From contig BCHU01000014.1 of the NCBI GenBank assembly GCA_001599715.1, positions 620,001 to 684,000 on the forward strand: DNA of 64,000 nt. The letters run 5' to 3'. The stretch comes from Phaeotremella fagi (lineage: Eukaryota; Basidiomycota; Tremellomycetes; Tremellales; Phaeotremellaceae). This document shows positions 23,510 to 34,090 of the stretch, in pieces. The translations under genes and the position numbers were made by a program. The notes under the pieces are model-generated. The model saw only the letters and a program-made list of their open reading frames with translations. It did no database searches and was not told the origin of the DNA. Position 1 is the first letter of the stretch. The number at the start of each line of letters is the position of its first letter.

Positions 23510-25718
23510 CTACCTAGCTTCCCTCATACGTTCCTGTTCTCTACGTTCCATCTCCTCCATCGTCAAATCCACAATAACAGGTGTGAAATCCTCACGTTCC
23601 CACCAATCTCTCCAAACCCCAACCAAAGCTTTCGCACCATGTCGATTCGAAACTCTAGGTAAAGCCCCACGTTCGAATTTAGCTTGTTCACTTGGATGAC
23701 TGTTTAAGAACAGTTCTAGTTCCAAACAATCTTTTTTGTGTTTGATCAATTCCTCGTGGATCGCGCATGTTATTAATGGGATGGCTTCGCCTGTAAGACC
23801 TAGATCTTGACAGTATTGTTTGGCGAACACTGAAGGTGGGAGGGAGGATGATAGATCCCATTCTATTCTGTCTCTTAATATTGACGTGTAGATTTGAACA
23901 TCGAGCTGGTTGGGCGTTAGTTTAACATCAACAGTGTTAGACGTACATTAACGATGATTCGACAATCAGATTCACTCCATATTTTCTCCTCAAGTCCTTC
24001 GTCACCTAACATATCAACGTCCTCTTCTTCAACCGCATCTTCACCCCATAAAACATCATCACAAGTGACTTCAGGATCACTGACATCGATTGCCACAACG
24101 TTTTGAGCCTCTTCTACCTGCGTTCGAATTAATTCAGCTAAAGTCGTAGCGTAATGTTCTGGAATCCCCAAATCGTGACAAAAAGTTTTGGAGAATAGTT
24201 CAGGGCTGATGAATGTTTCTATGGGAATGTATAAGCGTGTCACCCTGACAGATGAGATTCAGACGTACCATTAATGTTCCACAAAAACCTATCTTTGATT
24301 TTGATACCTGGAGTATCAGGATGATTCGATGGAACATCAATATCCACTGATATAGGTACTAAAAGTTCGGGACGTTGTGCAGCTTCTTCGAGTTCATTTT
24401 CGTTACTAAGATACGCGGATTATCAGTACAAATGACATTCCCGAGAACCATGACTTACACATAGATATGCTGCGTAAGACCTTTTTTAACACTTCTAACC
24501 TTCTCTCCAGGAACTCTATCACCCAACCAAGTCCAACCTTTCTCCAATTCCTCCCTCTTCTTCCTCAATTTACCAGCTCTCATCGTAGCCTGAACTTCAG
24601 CACTATTCAACCCCGCCCACGAAGAGTTGACATTCAGATCACGTCGACTACGTTGTCTATCCCTTCTGACACCGTAAGAACCATCTTCCGGATCAGATGG
24701 AGCTTCACCAATATCCTCCTCCTCCTCATCTTCATCTTCATCTTCGTCGTCATCAGAATCTTTCTCCGCATAAGAGACCCTACCAGTCTTACGACCCGAT
24801 TGAGTAGTCCTCCCACCAGTCCTTGGGACCGGTGAATCTAATCTAGGTGTAGAATTACCACTTCCACCTCTACCTAACAAAGTTTCTCTTTCCAATTCAG
24901 CGAAATAGGCTTCACGTTCTCGAGGTCCACCAGTTACGTTTTCAGGTTGAACGAGTCCAGTGATTCCAGTACGTAATCTTGATGGATAGGTTGTTATCAA
25001 CCCTTGTGAGATGGGAGCAGTTTGGAAAGTTGGATCACGAGTTGGTTGACTGGGTGGTGGGATGAAATATCCTAATGGGCCTGGTGGATTTAAGGGGAAA
25101 TAATAGTTTTGGGTTACGGGATTTTGTTTGGGTGCTTGTTGATGTTGGGAGTATTGGGGGTTGGTGTTGTTGGATGATCTTTGGGGGTAGGGTTGGGGTC
25201 TGTAGGTGTTTGAAGGTTGTTGAGAAGATCGAGGTGTGTAGGGTCGAGTGTTGGTGTAACTTGAGCCAGCTGCTGACATGGTGGGTTATGGTTATGGTTG
25301 TGAAGGATGAGATGGATGAGGGATGGGTGAGAACCAAAAGATGATGATAGGAAATAGATCGATGTAAAGTAGATGTAATGAAACAGGAACAAAAAACAAA
25401 TACAAATACAAGGTTGCGTTGGAGTTAAAGGGAATTTGACGCGGTCATTTGGGATTTCAGTACATACAGTATATATTAAATGTTCGAGATGGAACGTCAA
25501 TTACATGAATAAAGTAACAATGCAAGTAGAAAGGAAGAGAAAAGGATAATCAGTAATGCATACGCATACAATAGACAAACTCATTACTCACCGACACCAC
25601 CACCCCCATTCATCTGGTAACCAAGAGACGGTATAGTTGGTATTGAAGGACCATTAATTGTCAACGGTGTATTATTACCACTACTCCTTGAAGATCTGTT
25701 CCGTATAGGATATGACAT
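23510..25718 (-). CDS. SNF5: SNF5/SMARCB1-family chromatin-remodelling subunit
   Basis: Core subunit of a SWI/SNF- or RSC-type remodeller (Snf5/Sfh1 family). The main body begins with a Gln/Pro/Tyr/Ser-rich disordered region, an acidic run (DDDEDEDEDEEEED, about 24700-24760) and a basic RRDRQRSRR patch. The two SNF5 repeats follow: LVPISVDIDVPSNHPDTPGI...DRFLWNINETFISPE, then a second copy around LDVQIYTSILRDRIEWDLSS...PEVFAKQYCQDLG-like sequence. It ends in a Glu/Arg-rich helix (EMERREQERMREAR). The start is taken at 25718. A 42-codon exon (25592-25718, beginning MSYPIRNRSS) ends in a GTGAGT donor. It joins in frame, across an AG-free intron, to CAGCTGGCTCAAG just inside the ATG at 25279. 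If that splice is wrong, the protein starts at 25279. Snf5 versus Sfh1 cannot be decided. Confidence 0.85.
25274..25579 (-). promoter_or_regulatory. AG-exclusion zone in the first SNF5 intron (distant branch point)
   Basis: Read on the minus strand, no AG dinucleotide occurs between about 25579 and the acceptor ending at 25273. That is about 305 nt, where about 19 AGs would be expected with even base use. A branch-like TTACTGAT lies just inside its upstream end (about 25550). AG exclusion from branch point to acceptor is the established mark of a distant branch point. The acceptor itself is a tandem CAGCAG. Confidence 0.6.
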
Positions 25719-25933
25719 GGTGTAAACACTGATGTTGATGTCGATGAATAGGTTGATTTCACTATCAAAGGTGTCGTTTTCGCCATCACTCACTAGAGTA
25801 GGGTTTTTGTCGCGTTTGCATTTAAATGGGAGGAACATATAAATTATACATTCGGAAGGGTCATTACCGATAACCATCGAGTAGACTTGATTACAAAGTA
25901 CAAAATATTTCCAAGAATTACAACCAAGAAACA

Positions 25934-26850
25934 ATGTTTACAGGTCTAGTAAGCTCCCCCTCCTCCCCTCCCCCAACCCAACTAACCAAGAAAAAAACAA
26001 AGATAGAACACATATCCGAAATCTCAGAGATAACACCAACGACTCATCAAGATGGATTCACGTTCACTCTCAAAAACGCCGAACCTATCTTGAAAGATTG
26101 TTCTGTTGGTGATAGTATCCAAATCAACGGTGCTTGTTTGACCGTTACCGAGTTCGATAAAGATACTTTTAAAGTTGGGTTGGCGCCTGAGACTTTGGCT
26201 AGGACTAATTTAGGTAGGTTACTTCCTATGGTTTTGGTAGTGAAGGGGGGGATTGTACACTTCGTTGGAGATGGAATGACTTGATATCATTTCCTGGGAT
26301 TCTAAAAACAAAACTCCTAATACGTTTCGTGGTAATGTCGTCCTAACCTCAAACTCAGGTTTACTAAAAGTAGGCGATCAAGTGAACTGCGAAAGAGCAA
26401 TGGCAGCACATACCCGATTCGGAGGTCATTTCGTCCAAGTAAGCCCTCCCCCATACCCATCTCATTGAAAAAAACATACCAAATAAAACCTCAAAGGGCC
26501 ACGTCGACGGAACCGCCAAAATAACATCCAAAACACCAGACGGAAATTCAATTCGTTACACCTTCACTCTCCCCACCCCAACCCTTCTCCCATACATCAT
26601 AGAAAAAGGATACATCACGATTGACGGTGCATCGCTTACCGTTACCAACGTTTCCTTGGGAGAATGTTCGTTTGGGATCATGTTGATTAGTCATTCTCAA
26701 GGGAAATTGACACTTACCAAGAAGGAGGTTGGGGAGGAGGTTAATGTTGAAGTTGATTGTGTTGGGAAATACGTTTTGGGTAGTTTTGATCGGATTGAGG
26801 CTTTGGTTGAGGGTTTGGTTGAGAGGAAATTGAAGGAGAGGGGGTTGTAG
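25934..26850 (+). CDS. RIB5: Riboflavin synthase
   Basis: Catalyses dismutation of two 6,7-dimethyl-8-ribityllumazine molecules to riboflavin and a pyrimidinedione, the last step of riboflavin synthesis; a homotrimer of twin lumazine-binding barrels. Three exons. Barrel 1 starts with the family MFTGLV and carries ILKDCSVGDSIQINGACLTV. After an intron, GLLKVGDQVNCERAM...RFGGHFVQ|GHVDGTAKI covers the barrel 1/2 junction with the conserved GGHFVQGHVD block split by the second intron. Barrel 2 has YIIEKGYITIDGASLTV and IMLISHSQGKLTL. It ends KLKERGL. A small Ser/Pro/Lys insert follows residue 7 in barrel 1. It is divergent from SNF5 across about 215 bp. The flavin pathway reappears at 34091 (riboflavin kinase). 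Confidence 0.95.
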
Positions 26851-27041
26851 GTGGTTTTTGATGTGGTTTAGAGTATTGTTGGATGTAGATTTGCATTGAT
26901 AGGATAATATTACTTTTCAATTGGAACGGCGGCAGCGCACTGTTACACCACATTCTCATGTGCATCTGCATTAACTTCTACTAATACTGAAACATACTCT
27001 CCACTCCACACAATATGAATGACCCAGCCAACACCCTCCCC

Positions 27042-27065
27042 ATCAACCCATCAACCCATCAACCC
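27042..27065. repeat. ATCAACCC x3 tandem repeat
   Basis: Three perfect 8-bp units followed by ATCAG, lying in the short gap between the convergent riboflavin synthase and CWF19-like genes. No function suggested. Confidence 0.6.
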
Positions 27066-27079
27066 ATCAGATCAACAAC

Positions 27080-29685
27080 TTACTTAAGGAAAGGTGCCAA
27101 AGCCTTCTTGAACTTTACAGCGTCCTCTTTCTCCTCATCATCAGACCTAGCACAATCCTTCCAATTGATTCGATGTTGTAAACCCAAAAGTGAAGCTATA
27201 ACAGTTCTAAAAACAATCAAAATCAACTGTCAACATAAGGACTCACCTTCCAAACTGCAAATCAAACCCCCCTTTCAACAGATGAACCAACTTCCTCCCA
27301 TCCGGACAATCAACTCTGAAATAATTCCCTTGACTGCCCAAACGACTCAAAGCTCTTTCCGGTTCGTCTTCAAAATCAATCCCCAATTTCAAACCTGCAC
27401 TAATAAAACTTTCTGAAACTTTTGATGCGAGTTCTTTCGGGATTGGTATGACTTGAATATGGGCGTGACCGCCTTTCCCACTTAATCTACCGATTTCAAA
27501 TGATACTGGTACGGCGTTGTATTTCTCGTAACATGATCGAAGGGATGATTTGTAGGATTCTATTTCGGATAGGATTGGGATCGCGTCTGATGCTGGGATT
27601 GAGAGGAGGGTAGGGTGATGGGCTATAGGGATTATCTGGGGAATCGTTTTAGCTGAATACGAGCGAAAGATCAATCAGCTGGATCAATGACTCACCAAAA
27701 CATGCCCTCCACCTGGGACTGTCGACTTGAATCCACGCTCCTTGACCTCTTTAGTGCTGGTAGGAATTAATTGACCCTTCGGAAGGGTAACATAAGTTTC
27801 AGATCCAATCCCAACAATCAAATGCTTCGTGACCTTTGGATTTGAAAGACAAAACCAACCTGAGAATCGATCAGTAAGGCTATCCAAAAGTAAATCAATT
27901 CAACATACATTCCTCCGGACCTAATTCCTTTCGTTTACTCCTCTCCGCTTCACGTTCTAGGACCAGAGGACAATCTTTGATATAATGTTGAGCTTCGACT
28001 CCACACGCTCGACAGTTGTATCCAGCCGGTGGCGCTTTTGGTTTTCTCTCGACGGTATCTTTGTTCGGACATTCACGTAGGAAATGACCACTCTAAAAGT
28101 GTGTGAATCAGTTGACAATCCCGATCTAATAATCTAATCTAATCAACTGACTCACCTGATGGCAAATATTACAAACGTATCCTGGTGGAGGGACGGAGAA
28201 ATCTGTCGTTTTTTGAGGACAATCTTGAATCCAATGCTAGACGGTGGACTGTGAGTCTGGATACGAGTCTGGATAGGTATCGACTTACACCAGGTAGATG
28301 ACATATTTTACAAACATAATGCTCAGGTGGAGGGCCATGTTCTGATTACAAGTCAATACCGTACTTCACGCACAAACCAATCCATACTTACCTGTTTTAC
28401 CCTTTTTCGCACCAAACGAAGAATCTTGATCGTCCAGAGCTGCCCTTTTCTTGCTGTCTATAGGTATACCGGTTGGTGATAGAACATAAGGGTTGGGTGT
28501 GGCATTAGCTGGACGAGGCGGTATGGGTGAAGAAGGTGTTTGAGCAGGAAGAGTGAATGCGTAGAACCACTAAGTGTTTGTCAATAAAAATAAATAAAGT
28601 ATTGGAACAAGTCGAACTTACTCTAGCCTTCTTACCCTCTTTAGGAGTTTCGCCACCCAAAGCACCCAACTTAACAGCTCTACTCCAACGTTCTTCTTTT
28701 CCATTAGCCCCAACCCAACCAAAAGGTTCCCTTTCCCAAAACCCTTCACCCTGCCCCCAAAACATATATCTTGGTCGAGTCGTCTTAACGACTTCAATAA
28801 GTGGTGTGGCGGGTTCGGCGAGTGGGAAACCGAGAGAAGGGAATGAAGGGGAGAGTAAACTTAATGAAGGAGGTGGACTGGAGAGGAGGAGGAGATCTAC
28901 ACCGGTGAAAGCTGAGGGAAGGGCTTTGGTGATTGTTCGAGCGGACGCTAGGGAGGTTGTTGATTCGGATGTGGGGATTGGGGCGAATAGTTGATTGGAG
29001 AGAAGTGAGTTTACGGAGGATTGAGTCATGATTGGTGAGAGTGAATCCTGCTTTTTGTCAGCTTTAGTCGGCGTCGATCCGCAGAAAAGAAGCTCACAGT
29101 CTCCTCTCCAGATTCATATATTGCTGAATCATAATGCGAACCAACACAAGCGATCTTCAACCCCTGAGCTGTGGTGAGAACAGTAGACTTGCCTAGAGAA
29201 ACAATCAGCTCGAATACAAGAATCTCGTAGAAAATAAGCTGACCTAAGAACACTAGATTGTTCGCAATCTCTCCACCAGATTCATAAATCCTCTCTTTAA
29301 CCGAGATAGGTAAATCGAATTTCCCCAAGGTGAAATACGTGGGTACGGGAACTGCAAAAAACCCAGTCAAATAAATTCAAGAAATCAACAGAAAGACATA
29401 CAACTCAATCCAATGACTTCTGTACCATCACTATCCTCTTTAAACAGATCGCCTGTGATCACACATGCATCGAATGGTCCATGTTTAGCGTTGATCGCTG
29501 TAATCTTTGAGATCAACGAGGAAAGTTCGGAGAGAGGTGAACCTATTGCCAAACTGAAGTTTAGGTTGAGAGGGATTGGAAAAGTTATTGGTTGAGTTGA
29601 ATGGGGAGGTTAATTCGTCAGCTGGTATATCTTTGGATGGGAAACATGTAGCTTACACTTTCAATGGTGAAGGTTGCATTGCCAT
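27080..29685 (-). CDS. CWF19-like protein (Drn1/CWF19L1) with zinc knuckles
   Basis: Nuclear RNA-processing factor of the CwfJ family, linked to the spliceosome and to lariat debranching by Dbr1. Exon 1 starts MAMQPSPLKV (ATG at 29685) and joins LAIGSPLSEL...HGPFDACVITGDLF, the metallophosphoesterase-like N-terminal domain, followed by FPVPTYFTLGKFDLP and IACVGSHYDS. The middle carries three CCHC zinc knuckles: CKICHLPGHWIQDC and CNICHQSGHFLREC (both CX2CX4HX4C), and CRACGVEAQHYIKDC (one residue longer, CX2CX5HX4C). The C-terminal CwfJ part has the HIT-like block WFCLSNPKVTKHLIVGIG and GGHAHIQVIPIP, then QGNYFRVDCPDG and the last domain ending KKALAPFLK at 27080. About 10 exons. Domain order matches CWF19L1 rather than CWF19 itself. 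Confidence 0.87.
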
Positions 29686-30330
29686 CTCTGTTCACTTTGG
29701 TTTTAGTTGTTATATGTTGATTTGAATCAGCATCTCTGGATTAAGAGCTTTCCTTCGAAATCTCAGCATCATAGTTTGTGCCACGTGAGTTTGATTCCGT
29801 TGATTTCCTGTTGTAGTTTGGCGTGGCCTAAAATCTGAAATTCCTGAATACAAACTTGGTAACTTCACAAATTTTACAATTACACAACATGATCAGCGAA
29901 TTGAGTCTATTCCTTAGAACATCTCTTCGAGTTTCTCTATTCAGTGCCATATGACTCCTACGTATTTTCGTGCAGTATCCCATCGGAGCTCTTTCCTAGA
30001 ACAGAGCAAATTCATCAATAAATCCTAAAAAAGATAAAAGTGGCATTCTGCTCACTTGTAACTCAACAAACAAAACCTGAACTTGTCAGGGGTATTTGGG
30101 ATGAGGTTCCTGAAGATTCCAGTTAACCTGTTCAACACAAAGGTTATTGTTGCCGTAATATCAAATTAGGGTGATCCATGCCAAAGCCAAAAAGTTGAAA
30201 ATCGCAGTCTCGGTCGATGGACGAGCCTCAGCCCACAGACGATGAAAACAAATCGAGCAAACTTATATCAAGGAGAGAAAGATTTTCCTTCTTCATCTTC
30301 TTTTCTTAGTTGTTATTCATTCACGTAGAA
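29686..30330. other. Divergent promoter region (CWF19-like / secreted protein)
   Basis: No gene. A CACGTG lies at 29782-29787, about 97 bp before the CWF19-like start on the minus strand. TATATCAAGG at about 30266 precedes the plus-strand secreted-protein gene by about 65 bp. Confidence 0.5.
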
Positions 30331-31519
30331 ATGCTTTCGTCTTTCATTGGATTATCGGTTCTTTCATTCTTGGTTTCTGTCAGTGCAGATCCAGCTATTA
30401 CTTGTAGTACAACCCCGAGTTTCGGACAAACTTACAGTCCACCTACTACCTGGTAGGTATATTTTTTCAAGACCGAACAGAAAAACTGACGAAGTGAATT
30501 TTCTTAGTCCACCATTAACTGGTTCCACATATTTATATGGAACTAATCAACGTTACCTCGCAGCCACGTCTGCAACTTTGACTTGCACGTGAGTAAAACA
30601 ATCCCTTCGTTCAGTAGATTCAACACTAACGAATCATGATCACAGTTATTCAGGTGGTACGACCACCTCCAGCAACACACCCCGTGACGAAGGTGAAGAT
30701 GGACTTGAAGCTAGAGCCGATCCCACAGTTGGTTGTACAAGTTCATACGATTTTACCACGGTAAGTAAGAAAAAAACGTCTTTCACTTAAAATGGAATCA
30801 TCACTAAATCTCAATTTGTATAACAGAACACCTGGGTTGTCACTTCAGGACCAGGTTCATGTCCAACACCCCAAGTCCAAGCTGGTACTCCAACACCCTC
30901 AGGTGGATTCTCCAATAAAAGAAGTCTCCAAGAATTCTCAGCTAGAGCTTCCGATCGTATGTCTATCTCGTTGGCGATATCACACCTTTAGCAACTAACT
31001 ATGGTGTATAGCAAACTACCCATACTCCTGTCCATTGACTTCTGGAAGTCTATATCTCTCTGCTACTGTTTTACACGCTGGTGATCCATTTGCCCAAGAT
31101 TTCACTTCAAACGGTGGTATAACTTATTCATCTTTCACTTATGAATGTCGGTAAGTAATCCTCTATTGAATATAGAGCTGCCAATTAATAAATTGAAACC
31201 ATCAGTTACGGACCAACTTATCACAATTACGATGCCCCAGTCTCCTGTGTCTACGGAGCCGTAAGTTCTTCCTCATCACCATTCGTCTGAAGTTCACTGA
31301 GCCATTCATTCCTCATAGAACGGAGTAGTATTAGGTCTAGGTCAAGGTTACAACGGCCCCGATTGTCCAACTACATTGTGTAACACCGGAAGTCTAAGCT
31401 ACAGAAGAAGTAACGATGACGAGTCAGTCGTTGCTAGACAGGTTAAACCTTCCAAACTTAGAAAGCGGGATGTCATCGATGGTAAACAACGTTTGGAGAG
31501 GGAGGAAGAGAAAATTTAA
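30331..31519 (+). CDS. Secreted cysteine-rich protein with two similar modules
   Basis: Not recognised as a known family. A clear signal peptide (MLSSFIGLSVLSFLVSVSA) precedes a mature chain with about a dozen Cys, spread over about eight exons of typical size. Two halves look alike. The first has CPPLTGSTYLYG...ATLTCTYSGG, the second CPLTSGSLYLSA...FTYECRYGP, so each has a CP-x3-GS-x-YL start and a TC/EC-x-Y-[SG] end. Between them is a Ser/Thr/Gly-rich linker with a dibasic KR (FSNKRSLQ). The tail holds a second dibasic cluster (KLRKRDVIDG) before a highly charged end (REEEKI). The KR sites are candidate Kex2 cleavage points. An extracellular or wall role is inferred from the signal and disulfide content only. 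Confidence 0.75.
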
Positions 31520-32170
31520 TTGAGATTTGAGGGGTGTTGGTACTCTTTAATAATTGATATGTTTCTTTGGTTTTATGGGTTCGAAAAATGAATATAATAT
31601 TTATTGATTTGTCGGTCATGTTGTTGGACGTTGATCCAATGATGAGTTTCAAACTTTCACTTGTGGAAATGTCAATTTGGTTACAAGTAGTTGATACTGT
31701 TAACACCGCCTCTCGCCACTTTTGTCAATCCAGCGTATTCCCATTGGTCTTCCCAATTCTTCAATTCTAGAATTACTTTCTAGATACCGTGAAGATCCAC
31801 AGCTTACAAATTCTCTGCCGCTCTCACGGGGAGTTTTGTCGATCCAGCATAAACAAACCTTTTGTGGAAGTTCAAAAATAGAATTACAGCCAGACTCGGC
31901 ATGGACCGGTAAAGTGATGTCAGATGTTTACCGAGAGAAGAAGGTGGTGTAGGCTGCTGACAACGTCGACCAATCTCTTTGGTCAAGATTAATCATATAT
32001 CTTCTTGACAACAACATCCATATCCATTTATATCTTTACATATCACAACAACAAACACTCTAAACGAACTCACCATATTTGCAGCAAATAAGTGATCCAA
32101 CTTCATCCCCCAATCAACTCATCAAATCCAGTTTACACTAACCGACCCCTCGCCGCCCAATCCTCCAACA
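31520..32170. other. Intergenic region before the TMEM14 gene
   Basis: 3' UTR and terminal region of the secreted-protein gene, then the TMEM14 promoter with C/A-rich leader (about 32000-32165). Short frames on both strands (31473-31986) are not credible. Confidence 0.5.
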
Positions 32171-32656
32171 ATGGTAGGTAAACAACAAAGCGTTAACTAT
32201 CATAGCACTAACCCCAGCCCAGTCCCACAAACCTATTGCCGGTATGGCAGGTCTCTCACTCCTAGGTGGAATATCAGCTTATACGATGTACAACTCGTTC
32301 CCTGCTTTAATCCTGTCTTTCGGTATTGGTAGTGCGATGGCTTTGAGTAGTATGCGAATCAGAGATGGGTTGAGTTATGGTTATGAGAGTGCTGCTGGTA
32401 TGTCTAGTTCTTACCTTTGAACTCAACTACAGTTGTTGATGATCTTGTAGCGAGTTCTGCCGCTTTGATGATTCCAACTATTCGGTATGTCGTTTTAGAA
32501 TCAGATCATCTTGTCTTGCTAATCTTTTACGTATACTCTAGACGAGCTTTCATGACTCGTGCTCCACTTCGTATTGGTCTCGCCGCACTCGCTACAGCAA
32601 GTACAGGTTATTACGTCAAAGAAATCTCAGATCATAAACAACTTCAACTGGCTTAA
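32171..32656 (+). CDS. TMEM14-family membrane protein
   Basis: Small membrane protein of the TMEM14 (UPF0136) family; animal TMEM14C works in mitochondrial porphyrin import, and fungal members are mitochondrial or ER proteins of unclear role. The first exon is the ATG alone. The donor GTAGGT follows immediately at 32174, and the acceptor CCCAG at 32222 joins SHKPIAGMAGLSLLGGISAY. Four hydrophobic helices are visible: AGLSLLGGISAYTMYNSFPA, LILSFGIGSAMALSS, SSAALMIPTIRRAFM, and LRIGLAALATASTGYYV. It ends KQLQLA. About 110 residues, normal for the family. A nearer acceptor at 32217 would break the frame. Confidence 0.82.
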
Positions 32657-32904
32657 CACTGAATGGGAACCATAGTCGAGGTCGATCAGTAATAACGAAG
32701 ATGTACGAATACGAGTCAGAACATAGTCGAGTCTCATGGTTGGTTATCGAACGGAATTCATGTTTAATAGTATAGTCTCAGGAAAATCATGCATTGTTAT
32801 CATTATCAGATCGGAGATATTTGTGCGAGGTATAGGAAATGCTATTTTACGATTATCGATCAAAGTTGGGCTGGTCGACTGGGAGCGTCCTATTGGATCA
32901 TCAG

Positions 32905-33835
32905 TCATAGGTTTCTATACCATTGTAATGAATGGTAGATTTTTGGACTTACACGAATCATCACACTAATCCTATGTCCTTCTGATAAACGATCCCCATT
33001 CCAAACAGAGGATTCATGATCATAAGGTAAAATAGAGTGTTTGTACGTATACCTAATAGAATCTCTGAAACCGATTTTTTTGTCAGTTCGTCGTTGAAGA
33101 TTGAATAGAAAAAGGAAATACCTCTGCAAATAGACACTTCCGTTGGGTAACAAAACGTCCCATCCAGACCCGTCATCCACCCTCTCCAACCGTAACACCC
33201 TCTCCGAACCAAGTGAGCATCCAATAATCAAACTCCCCGAGGCATCGACGTTATCCACATGAGGTAGTATTTGGCCAGTTGGTGAAAGATGCAGAAAATG
33301 GGTGGAAGTGTTTGATGGTGGGAGAATCTTCGTATCGATTGCGGTCGAAGTTGGAAGTAGACCGTACAACCTTTGGAATAATTCATTTAGCTCCGGTGCA
33401 TGAGTTAACATGGGTAAAGATGAAACTAGAGTTTCCCTATAATCATGGATAACAGAATCATAATGTCCCTAAAGAAAAGATCCATCAGTCCAAAACCCAT
33501 CTCCCAAAATTCAAATGAAATACCTCCTGAAATCCATAATTCCCATTAAACAACACCTGCAAATCCGTAGAAGCTTCTTCGACAGACGAAGAAGATTTCC
33601 GTGATTTCCTACGAGTCTTTGAATCGCTTTTATCAAGTTTCCAAAGTGCACCTAATATCATTTGACGAGTTTCGCTGAAATGAAAGAAATTCGGATAGAA
33701 TTGGAATTCTTCTTTGGGTGGTGTTGCACAACGGTTTCTGTTGATTGGTTTGATGTATTTTGTTATTTCGTTCACCGACGATGTTGTATATGATCTTGCT
33801 CCCCTTTTTAATGTGGGTATGAAGAATCTATTCAT
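32905..33835 (-). CDS. ALKBH7-like mitochondrial 2-oxoglutarate/Fe(II) oxygenase
   Basis: AlkB-fold dioxygenase with a mitochondrial presequence: MNRFFIPTLKRGARSYTTSS, rich in Arg/Ser with no acids. The ATG at 33835 is preferred over an upstream in-frame ATG at 33880 because it begins the presequence. The catalytic core has the iron-binding HVD (GQILPHVDNVDASG), SLIIGCSLGSERVLRL, and a distal His in YKHSILPYD. RISVMIR holds the Arg pair that contacts 2-oxoglutarate. ALKBH7 proteins act in mitochondria (programmed necrosis and metabolism in animals; RNA targets also proposed). The C-terminus is uncertain. The open frame ends at 32905, but a GTAAGT directly after RISVMIR could splice onward. 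Confidence 0.75.
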
Positions 33836-34090
33836 TGTTATTGTTCTTTTATCATTCTTTAGATGGTTGTTCAATGTCAAGATTCTTCCAGGATTTGATT
33901 GCGGTATAGGCTAGGTCCGAATTGATAACGTTAACGTTTACAAAGCGAAATTCATCATCTATCTCTTTCAACTTTTCTTCGCATATTATAAGAAATCACA
34001 AAATAAACAGATCAGTTTAAAGACCAGGACCAGATCTCCTTCTCAAGCATTTCGACTTACCGCAAGATTCAAAACATTTCTTTACTCAAC

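Noticed and set aside
25114..25500. 128-codon minus-strand frame upstream of SNF5
   Set aside because: Lies inside the AG-free intron and overlaps the SNF5 body in another frame. The His/Thr/Pro-rich product reflects CT/CA-rich composition.
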